Shown: one piece after another, positions 55,301 through 64,000 of the stretch
Layout of the letters: every line of letters begins with the position of its first letter
Position numbering within the stretch: the stretch's first letter is position 1
Assembly: GCA_036365515.1 (NCBI GenBank)
Contig: CM070873.1
Span: 84,713,948-84,777,947, forward strand
Direction of reading: 5' to 3'
DNA length: 64,000 nucleotides
DNA from: Torymus aiolomorphi
Taxonomy: Eukaryota > Arthropoda > Insecta > Hymenoptera > Torymidae
The notes under the pieces: model-generated
What the model was told of the DNA's origin: nothing
Seen by the model: the letters and a program-made list of their open reading frames with translations, nothing else
Databases searched by the model: none
Program-made: the position numbers and the translations under genes

Positions 55301-55756
55301 AAAATTTTCTGCGGGCTCACAGGACACAGTCACACTTCCGTACTTCTTTGTCTCTTGGCTCTTACTTTTTCGTTGACTGCAGTTGCTCTCACAGTCTCAC
55401 CTCGTTGTCTCGATCAGTTACTGTGTCGAACGTCGAACGGTCAAACCGTCGAACTGGTCGAACGTTGAACTAAAAATTTGAAAAGCAGTGATTGATGCTC
55501 TTTTTCTATTGGAGACCAACTAGTGCTGCCCTCATCTGGTCGACCGGTCCGATCAAGCAATGTCGTTAATATACTGTGGCGCGAAGGAAAAACATTTTTT
55601 TTCAATATAATAATATCGGAAGCCGATTTCTTTAGTATAATATCGATATTCCGATATTATCGAGGGTAAAAATATCGATACAAATTATCGATATATTGCG
55701 AAGAAAATATCGATATCCCCCAATATCGATACATATCGCCCATCTCTACTTCTCTC

Positions 55757-57536
55757 TCTATCTCTGCGACTGCCGGAGGCCTGACTTCCGGCCAGTGTGG
55801 CCAGAAGTGACACCCTACACGCGCGATATTTGAAAATGTAATTTTCTGCATAAAAAAAATTACCCCAAATAATTATTTTAAACGTTGCATAAATTAAAAT
55901 AGATCACAACAAGAAAAGTTATTGTAAAAAAAATAATTTATTTAGCTTTGTTTATTGATTTTTGATTATTGAAAGTTTTCGCATAGCGACTATTACTTTT
56001 GACAAAAACGCATGAAAAAACTCATGAAATGCATGAAATCAATTTCATTTAAGATTTCTGCATAACTAGCAATTATTATAGCATTTAATAACAATTATTA
56101 ACAAGAAAATTCAATAAACAAATAAACGAAATTAGTCGTTGCGGGCGTGATAACGCCTAGGGGAGAGCGCTCTACGTTACCGACTCAGAGGGTAAGGAAG
56201 AGCTTTATCCCGTATGATGCGACGACGGTGTCGAGCCGCGAGCATTCTGTAATGCAGATAAAATCGGGAGAAGAATAAACCAATTGTACATTAGTGTAAC
56301 TTGTTAATGAGTAATTTAACTACATTTATTGTCAATAAGTGTAGTAAACATGTTCTACATTTTTGGAAGTCCATTCTCGTATATATATATATATATATAT
56401 ATATGAACATGTATGTACATGCTTATTTGCACATATGAACATGCAACAAGTATATATATAATCACAATTTTGTACAGAATATTTGTTGATTTTGTTACTT
56501 AATTTTTCATTAACTTTTAGTTTATTTGGTCTATTTTCCGTATAGCTTGATTCAATTGATGAATGTTACATTTATATACCTACTGTAGAATGATATCAAT
56601 CTTGGCGATTACATATTTACTTTTCAAAATTTATCCGATTCCTCCTTTTCTATTCGGTTATTTCAACAACCCCTTTTATAATTCAGCAATAATGTACATC
56701 GATCACGTTTAGATATTTTCAATACGAAAGTCCCGTAAAATAATGATTCTATAAAGGTAGTTCTCCGACCAATGACGTCATAAAAATAACAGTATCGCAA
56801 AAATTGTGCTATCAGTATAATATTTATGGTGGAAACTCTTCATTATCTCTCTATACTATATTGTAAAAATAATAAAAAAGAAGACGATGTAAAAAATAAG
56901 ATGCCTATACATTAAATGCCCATAAATTAAACAAAGTAAAACGCACGAGGAGTGAAACTCTCGAAGACGAGCTTTGCGCGCGTCCATTATACTCGTACAT
57001 GAAAATGAGAAAATCCGCAAAAAAATGTGCAAAATAAAAAATATTACTTTTGGAACATTTGCGGACGTTCATTATTCGTTATTTAATCTGCTATTACTGT
57101 CGAATACTTCAAAACATTTTTGTTGTTTGAATGTTTTTAAACAAAACTATAGTAATATAATTAGCTTAATGAGAAACTGAATAATTTGAAAAACTTTATT
57201 CAGTAGATGTAATAGATGAAAAAATAGCCATCAGATAAGTATATTTCCGTATATTAGCAGGGAAAATACGTATGCACCGGGCAGTTCCAATTCTGAGCAG
57301 CTTTATACAGGTTTTATATAGACTGTATACAGACTATATATAGAATCAGTTCTTGGTACAGTCTGTATAAAGCCTATATAAAGTCTAGTATATACAATGT
57401 GTATATAAACTATATCATTTATTTTTACTGTAGTGCGATCGTGAAAAATCGTGCATGAGCGCCGATGATTTATTCCCGATTGCGTAATTTGTACAGGCGA
57501 GTGGAAGAGAGGTAATATTGGGAAAAGCGCGATAAA

Positions 57537-57538
<2 letters not shown>
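55757..57538. other. Intergenic sequence
   Basis: TA microsatellite at about 56383-56404. A self-similar patch of ATATAGACTGTATACAGAC words lies at 57305-57415. Otherwise nothing recognised. Confidence 0.45.

Positions 57539-57580
<42 letters not shown>
57539..57580. repeat. GA dinucleotide microsatellite
   Basis: About 21 perfect GA units. Confidence 0.95.
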
Positions 57581-57583
<3 letters not shown>

Positions 57584-57918
57584 GCAGCTTTCCAGCGGAT
57601 TATAGCGCCTCAAGATCGCATTAGACACATCGGGCCTAGTTTCCGAAGACAAACTTTATCGTGCGTAATTCCGAATGATTCATGAAGGCACGTGCATGTA
57701 ACGCGTTGCGCTCTCTCGAGCACATTGCGCCGCATTTACACTTTTACCTGGTGCGGAATTTCGAGAGAGCATCACCTTGCACAAATCAAGAGTAATTCAC
57801 CGTACCTTGTATACTAATAGTAATAGTAATAGTTATTTTCACTATATATAACCTGACCGAAAGTACCACTTTCGCTCCCGGCTCCGAAACGCGAATGTGA
57901 TATGTTCGGCCCGGGTAT

Positions 57919-58185
57919 GGGGGTAAAGAGGGCCACCCCAGAGCACATGTCGTCGCGCGGTACGAAGAAAAGCCAACTTCAAAACTCGCGCGAAGAAAAG
58001 CCAGTTTCGCGCGAAAAAGCCAAAAATCTGCCCATACTTTGGCTTTTTCGCCTGAAACTGGCTTTTTCGCGCGAGTTTTGAAGTTGGCTTTTCTTCGTAC
58101 CGCGCGACGATGTTCGCCACCCTCGCCTTCGGCTCGGGTGGAAATTTACACGTGCTCTGGACTGGCCAACTCTTTACCGCCCTTG
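57919..58185. mobile_element. GC-rich foldback
   Basis: The inner arms (57951-58025 and 58040-58110) are almost perfect complements, e.g. CGAAGAAAAGCCAACTTCAA. Outer arms (GGGTAAAGAGGGCCA and complement) are weaker. The right flank reads TAATATACTATTAT on the plus strand, the same end as in the 6903 and 31206 repeats, so this is a rearranged member of that family. Open frames through it are a product of the hairpin. Confidence 0.7.
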
Positions 58186-59729
58186 TTGTGTAATATACTA
58201 TTATTTTGATATATAGTATACTATATAGCATAGTAATAGTTATTTATTTTATATGTAACCGTTCGTAAATAATATCCTCATTGTTCATTCAGAACGGTCA
58301 ATATTTACAATTCTTCGATATCCGCATTCTTTTCAATCACGCTGTGATTTATACACTTACGCTGGTGAGTATTCATATCGCATAATGTTTATGCCGCAAA
58401 TTCAATTAAAGGCGGGGAAAAAAGCTTTCAGCACTCGGCAATGTATAGCCACAGAGAGAACGGGTAATATTTTTCAATCCGTATACGTCGGGAGAAGATT
58501 TATTTGAGATAAAAATTATTTATTTGAGAGCGAAATAAAGCTTTTATTATTAATACGTTTTGGTTGATGAAACTTTTCTGTTTCTCCCTGAGGGGATACG
58601 CAGGCAAACAAGGCCGCGCGTAACCTCCACCCGTTATCGATCGTGGTCCGTTTACCTTACTTTTTTCTCGAAAGAGACACGCGTCATATACATTATGGCG
58701 CTCTGATTGTAGCTCGATCCGCGAGTAATTGATACTCAATGAAAAGGCACTTCTTCTTCTTCATTGCTCGTGCACTATTCTTTCGGGCTCCGTGCTGCAA
58801 ATACTAAACGACACGCTTCTTTTTCATCGCCGGAAATAAAGCTACCCCGCGCGCGCGGCGTTCTCGAATCCTACTGCTATACTACCCTCCTTTTGGCGGG
58901 CGGAAAGGTACGCTCGTCGCATGCTTCAACAAAACGTTCGCAAGATTTTTATTAGCGCGAGGTGGAGCGTCGTCAGCTCGGTGTGCTGCGATCGAAAGAC
59001 TGTCTCTGCGTCTCTTTCTTTAAGCAAAGACGCGCGCGCGTTCTATAAAACTCTCTATACTACTTCGGCGAGGCGTTTTTCCGGCAACTCTAACTCGATC
59101 GTCCCGGGCGATGTCTATGATGGAAACTTTGTGTCTCTCGTTCTTTCTTTTTCTAACCTCATAAGCCCGATTTTTTTCCCCCCTTTCTCTCCTTGCTTTA
59201 TCAGCTCGACGTGGGTGCGCGTGCGCGAACGAAATAAATACTTATCTATCTATCAGCGCGGTGTCTTATTTTCTTTCCCTTTTACCTGAGTTGGAGCGCT
59301 GATCTTACGCGTGCGACGCCCCAGGTGCGATAGTGAATTCCGCGCGTGAAACGGCGTATTTACTTTGTGCGAATATTGCGAATAATTTTTTAGAATTTCA
59401 TTGTTTGATCAATTATATTATGTGATGCAATTAATGTTAATGTAACATTCCGATGAAATTGTACGATATTACACGAAATTAGATTCGTATTAGTTTCCGA
59501 AAGGGGTTAATATTGAGTTTGCGTAAATAGAGCGTATGTTATTTAAGTACTGAAATAGCAATTCATTTCGCTTTACTTTAATTATAAACACTATCTATGA
59601 AACAGCGCTTCTACAAGTTTTCTTTGATAATATAAATTGGATGATAAACAAAAAATGGTTTTCTCAAAAAATAATTAATATCAAATAATTTATTTAAGAA
59701 CTGGAACATTTTAATTTTCAATTATTATT
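58186..59729. other. Intergenic, GC-richer at 58800-59330
   Basis: 58840-59330 has many CGCGCG words and a CTTTCTTTTTC tract, with an open frame of 122 codons on the plus strand that resembles no family I know. A promoter or UTR region is possible. Confidence 0.35.
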
Positions 59730-61995
59730 TTAATAATATTTTCTCTCTAACAATTTATTTATCATTTCAGCCCTTGGCTCAAGCACATCATCTGGGCTTG
59801 CGAGAACTGCTTGCTTTGATCTCAGCGTAGCCCCCACCGTCTCAACCTCCATTCTATTTCTGCTTTTGGTTTTACATCGATTTTGATCACTGAACGTTCG
59901 CTCAGGATCAGCGTTTGCGTGCGGAGTACATAGCACAAAAAGCGCGAATCGAGAGACATACTCCACTTTTTTTATTTTCATTAAGAAAAACCACATATCT
60001 TCACTTCTGGTGTTGTGTGCTTTCAGTGCGTCTGGGACTTCATTCACAGACGTTAAAAAATCCCATTCGTAAGTTAACCTTTTAATACTTTCCTCGTCTC
60101 CTGAAAGTTTTGGTAAAGCAGCTAAAAGCATTCCGAAAGCATCCGGATTTTCCTTTCGGAATTCTGTGGAAAACACATTTTCCGGTCGCAAACATTGTGC
60201 ACCATCATAAATGGGATTTTGAAAATCATTAAACCTTTCCTTAAATTGGAATGCTACGCTGATGATAAAATTATAAGCCGATTTACAAAACCGTTCCATG
60301 TTGTCCCCATCATCATTTAAATAATAAGTAATTTCATCACTGATCAAAAAATCATCGTATCTTAAATAATTCGTTGTATCAAAAATATTAATCTCGGATG
60401 CTGGTGTTTTTAACACGTAATTTCTATACATAATTCGTGATAGAATATTTTTATACCGTTTTTCAATCTCGGATTTTAATTTATGAATAATTACTTCTCG
60501 TTTTTGCAAAATTCTATTGAGTGCATTCAGTTCCGACAGCACATCACTAATTAATAGTAAAAAACACTTGGTGTCGGCTAAACTTAGTAGTTCAAATACT
60601 TGCTTGCCGATCCCGTCGTTTTTCATTGCCAACGTCTCAGCAAAAATAATGAGAGCGTCGTACTCTTCAATAACTCTAGTACACGAAAATTGCATCGAAA
60701 GCCATCGTGTCATGCACATTTTCGGAATTTGGTGCGCTACCATGTACAATTCATTTTGCAACAATTCAAAATTGTGCTGTTTGTTGGAACTTCTTAGCAT
60801 CGCGTGTATATTAGGAAGGAGGTTGATAATTTCCCTCGGGATCTCGTCAAGGGCATGAATTGCGCAAAGATGCGTGCTGTGGGCAGGGCATTTGATGCAC
60901 ACGATCCCAGGAATAGCCTCTTGTAGCAGAGCTTTCAAACCACTTGTCTCTCCAACCATTGTTGAGCAGCCATCAGAACAACTGGCAAAAATATTTTCCA
61001 AGGGTACGCCTTGCTCCTCAAATGATTGCTGGATGCAATTGAATAATCGCTGAGCTGTAGCTTTTGCTTCCTTACCCTTTTCAAACACGCGCACGATGTC
61101 CCACAATTTAGTCTGAACACGCCCATTATCTGGGTCATTAAAAGATCTTGTAAGCGTAGTCGCTCATCATCACCGATGACGTTAACGGCAATATTTCGAG
61201 CCTTGGTTTTCCCAATTTTGATTCTGCTCCAGATTTTGCTTTTTTTGTCTGTCTTTTTAAAGGTCTTAACTATCTTTGGCACACTTCGGAAAGAAATCTC
61301 CAGGGCAGTGCTCATGCCAACGACTTGCAGTTCGGCTTTTGCTCGCTCTCTTTCTTGATAGCTGTCCTTTCTTTCGGGAATGATGAAATGATCATTTGGT
61401 GGTGGTTGATCTAGGCCAGACTTCACCAAATGACACTGGCTGAGAGCATGTTTTTTCAAACTTGAAAACATGGCCGTTATTTGAATTTTGCATATTTTGC
61501 AATAAACTACCGTGCGCTTCTTAATATTTAATTTCAGCCATGGTTTAAACCCCTCGACATCGAGCCAAATCCAACGAAACTCCCTCTTAGAGTGGCGTAC
61601 GTTTCTTTCTTTTATGCTAGGTTCGTGTAATATCTGTACAGATGGGCTGCTTTGTTTAACCTTAAATTAAAAATTAAATTTAATAGTTTCTGAAAACGAT
61701 TCGAGATTAATATTGCACAGTTATGTATTTTTAATTATCACTATTCATTATACATACCTCTGCATTTCCATAATCTGTATAAAAAAACGCCCCGTCATGT
61801 GCCGCAAATACTCCTTCACTTTGAGGCACTGCTTGTTCTGCTCTCTGAAAAATGAAAATCACAATACGAAGTAAATATATTGTATTATAAAAATACCTCA
61901 TTTTTAAAGGTATTTTAACATACTTTATGTTGCAAAACATGCATAATTTCTTCAGCGCTTGGATCAGCTGCTTCATCGGGCTCCGTTGTGCTCAT
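59730..61995 (-). pseudogene. hAT-type transposase gene broken by a frameshifting deletion
   Basis: Three exons on the minus strand: 61995-61924, 61844-61758 and 61660-59730, all phase 0 with GT-AG introns. Exon 3 opens with a BED-like finger (WLDVEGFKPWL, VVYCKICKI, KKHALSQCH). At about 61140 the frame shifts: upstream frame NVIGDDERLRLQDLL, downstream frame NDPDNGRVQTKLWDIVRVF. In related proteins about 30-35 residues with a DESTD motif, holding the first catalytic Asp, stand between these two segments; they are absent here. The rest is well preserved: CSDGCSTMVG (second Asp), CPAHSTHL, CMTRWLSM, and the C-terminal dimerisation block PHANADPERTFS. It resembles ZBED5/ZMYM6-like hAT proteins. 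No terminal repeats were found. A decayed transposon or a domesticated gene that lost function are both possible. Confidence 0.78.
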
Positions 61996-62793
61996 TATAG
62001 TAGCTGAATATTGGACAAATAATATTTACATCAAAAAGTTACCTCTTATATACATATATTAGATATAGCCTAAGCAACGTAATTATTTGCTTATTACGAT
62101 TTTTATATATGAAAAACGCTTCTTCGTGCGTTCCGTTTGGCGTTTTTCCTGCTAAGCGTTAAGTTTTTCGTCGCGAGCTTGCGGTTCCAGCGCGCGGTCA
62201 GCCTCACTTCAGATCCTTACTTTTTTTACCTCTGTTGTGCAAAAGCATGCTACAGAAAATGTTGTTAAAGCGGCTACAGATAAATATCACCAAAAAATCA
62301 ATTGTTTTTATTTTATTTTTAAATTTTGTATTTTATTCTAAACTAAAAAAAGGATGGATAAAAAATTTTAAAAAATTTAAGGTGATATGACTCAAGAAGA
62401 TAAACACTTTTAACAACTTTTTTTAAAAAACTAATTTTATTTTAAACAATCCGCATGTGAAACTATTTAAAATTCTCCTTAATGAGGCTCTCGGCGGCGA
62501 CTTCCTCATGAGCCGGCGTGAAATCGGAATGGATCATTGATTGAGGAAGTGTTTGTATGTATACACGTACACGCGACGTGTGCGTTGCATTTATACTCCT
62601 GTAATTTGCGACGAGAAGGTAACCGTTCAGTTGTTTGTTTTTGCGCTCTGAGGAGGTATCGGGTAACGTATGCGCGATCAAGCGGCTGAATTGATTTTCT
62701 TTGATCTGTGTGTATACGCTCGAGGATGAGAAATTAGTGTGGACGCGAAAGTCGAAGCGAAAATGTACAAGTTTTCGTAGAGAGATATAATAT
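61996..62793. other. Upstream region of the broken hAT gene
   Basis: No terminal repeat or exon recognised. A TTTCGTCGCGAGCTTGCGG patch at about 62165 is GC-richer. Confidence 0.35.
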
Positions 62794-63151
62794 CGTCGGC
62801 TAGGAGAGAGAAAGTTCTATCTCGACGTCGCGTGGAAAAAGGTCCTATCTCGTTACGGCGCGTAAGAAGGTCCTATCTCGTTACGACGCATAAGAAGGTT
62901 CTATCTCGGCTTCGCGTGGAAAAAAGTCCTATTTCAGCTTCGCACGTAAGAAAATCCTATCTCGACGTAGCGTGGAAAAAAGTCCTATTTCGGCACGAAG
63001 CCGAAAGCCGTAATAGGACTTTTTTCCACGCGACCTCGAGATAGGATTTTTTTCCACGCGAAGGCGAGATAGAACCTTCTTACGCTCCGTAACGAGATAG
63101 GACCTTTTTCCACACGACGTCGAGATAGGACTTTCTCTCTCACAACCGACG
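62794..63151. repeat. Large hairpin of about 33 bp tandem units in both orientations
   Basis: The ends CGTCGGCTAGGAGAGAGAAA and ACTTTCTCTCTCACAACCGA are inverted. Between them, units with GGTCCTATCTCG and a TTACGRCGCGTAAGAA or TTCGCGTGGAAAAA tail repeat about six times forward and then three to four times inverted. The result is an uneven hairpin with a small loop near 62995-63010. Confidence 0.75.
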
Positions 63152-63259
63152 AAAAAAAAATTTTTGTTAACGAATATTTCGTTGGTGAAACAACCGTTTC
63201 TGCATAGTATATAGAAACTTACAGAAGCCGCGTCCGAAATCTAACGAAACTTAAATTTC

Positions 63260-63568
63260 AATTCATCACGCTCGTGTCATTCTTATTTAAAATACTACTT
63301 GCAAAAGTGTACTACCTCGGGTATTCCGTATTGAAAGTGGCGCGCGGACGTTAAAAAGCCTTACGAAAATGCAAGTTTTATTTTTATAAAAATATCATAT
63401 AAAATATTTTTATAAAAGTTTTTGCTTATAAAAATATAAACTTGTATTTTCGTACGGTTTTTTTACGTCCGCGCGCCACTTTCAATGCGGAATACCTGAG
63501 GTAGTACACTGTTACCATCACTTTTGTAAGTAATATTTTAAATAAGAATGACGCGAGCGTGATGAATT
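63260..63568. mobile_element. Foldback, arms about 115 bp
   Basis: ATTCATCACGCTCGTGTCAT and its complement (with GCG for GTG) bound arms that include TGAAAGTGGCGCGCGGACG. The loop is AT-rich, with TTTATAAAAATAT inverted words. There is a small insertion (about 8 bp, GTTACCAT) in the right arm. Confidence 0.7.
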
Positions 63569-64000
63569 GTAGCTTATAAAAACGAATATACATATATATT
63601 CGTTTGAGATAACATGGTGCTCGTAAAGTTACGCGTTGAAAGTTACGCGCATGCGCGGAAATCTGAGATACGATTTTAGAGTAATTTCGAGACGACGATA
63701 ATTCATCGTCAATTGCGCGCGCAGTTTATGAATATTTTATTCGCCTTGAATACAGCGAGAAAATTTGCATTGAAAAATATGGAAGACTACTATACTCTAT
63801 ATTGTTCCTTTTATTGTGAGTAGGATGAGGTCGTTACGAACCGCGAGAAAAAGAAGAAGATATCTATGTAAGCGCTGCGAGCGCGCGAGTTATTAAAATT
63901 TTTGTAACGAGCTTCGCTCCTAGAATCGATAAACAACAAAATCACACACGTATCAGAAGTCAATTATAATCGTAATTCTGAAATAATGCGTAAAGTACGT
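63569..64000. other. Right end of window, nothing recognised
   Basis: No ORF, repeat or RNA gene seen. Confidence 0.4.

Larger units (their letters stand above)
51418..55756 (-). mobile_element. Complete hAT transposon with intact transposase
   Basis: The element 51426-55748 (4,323 bp) starts TAGAGATGGGCGATAT and ends with the exact 16 bp complement. It is flanked by a perfect 8 bp duplication CTTCTCTC (51418-51425, 55749-55756). A YAGNG end and 8 bp duplication define hAT. Beyond the terminal repeat, both ends carry many TATCGATA-type palindromes (51445-51545 and 55620-55735), plausible subterminal transposase sites. The transposase gene runs on the minus strand (51722-53731). The region near the right end has a GC-richer tandem repeat. 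Intact ends, duplication and frame suggest a recent insertion. Confidence 0.92.

Noticed and set aside
57842..58231. A 129-codon minus-strand frame
   Set aside because: It runs through both arms of a foldback and has no recognisable domain.
58921..59289. A 122-codon plus-strand frame rich in Ser
   Set aside because: No homology signal; codon composition is that of GC- and TC-rich non-coding DNA.

Overview
The window looks like nuclear DNA of an arthropod, probably an insect. It is AT-rich, its genes are split by GT-AG introns, and it is full of microsatellites, satellite arrays, terminal-inverted-repeat elements and decayed transposons. There is no operon structure, no ribosome-binding-site pattern and no prokaryotic gene density. 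A hymenopteran would fit the mix of elements, but nothing here proves the order.

Layout on the + strand. 1-12.2 kb holds the 3' part of a BEN-domain gene (six exons, 1772-12189) whose first visible intron is packed with repeats. 12.6-15.3 kb is a satellite array of about 78 bp monomers in a 313 bp higher-order unit, split by a foldback element. 15.7-26.5 kb is almost all mobile or repeated DNA; it also carries a fragment of an RNA polymerase III RPC2-like gene, a tRNA-derived repeat and two large foldbacks. 28.0-31.7 kb has a terminal RGG exon, a dead non-LTR reverse transcriptase, a lysyl-tRNA synthetase pseudogene with one intron, and the terminal exon of a PDZ gene.

34.1-48.3 kb is one gene of nine exons. 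All splice phases agree and give a continuous frame of 610 codons: a FLYWCH-type zinc finger followed by a MULE-type transposase core and an acidic, Pro/Arg-rich tail. The first catalytic acid appears to be Asn. Its 10.9 kb intron 7 contains a 9.2 kb insertion with 15 bp terminal inverted repeats and a duplicated TTAA target. The insertion carries no recognisable transposase and consists of satellite arrays, foldbacks and a CpG-rich block. A second, 201 bp TTAA element sits in intron 6.

48.4-51.0 kb is a roughly 644 bp repeat in three copies, one split by a GC-rich possible solo LTR. 51.4-55.8 kb is a complete hAT transposon: matching ends, a perfect 8 bp target duplication and an intact 644-residue transposase in two exons. 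59.7-62.0 kb is a second hAT-type transposase gene in three exons, broken by a frameshifting deletion. The last 1.2 kb holds two more large inverted repeats.

The genes do not form a pathway. The theme is transposons and their derivatives: one probably co-opted MULE gene, one possibly young hAT, many dead elements, and fragments of cellular genes scattered among them. All calls come from reading the sequence; no database search was run.
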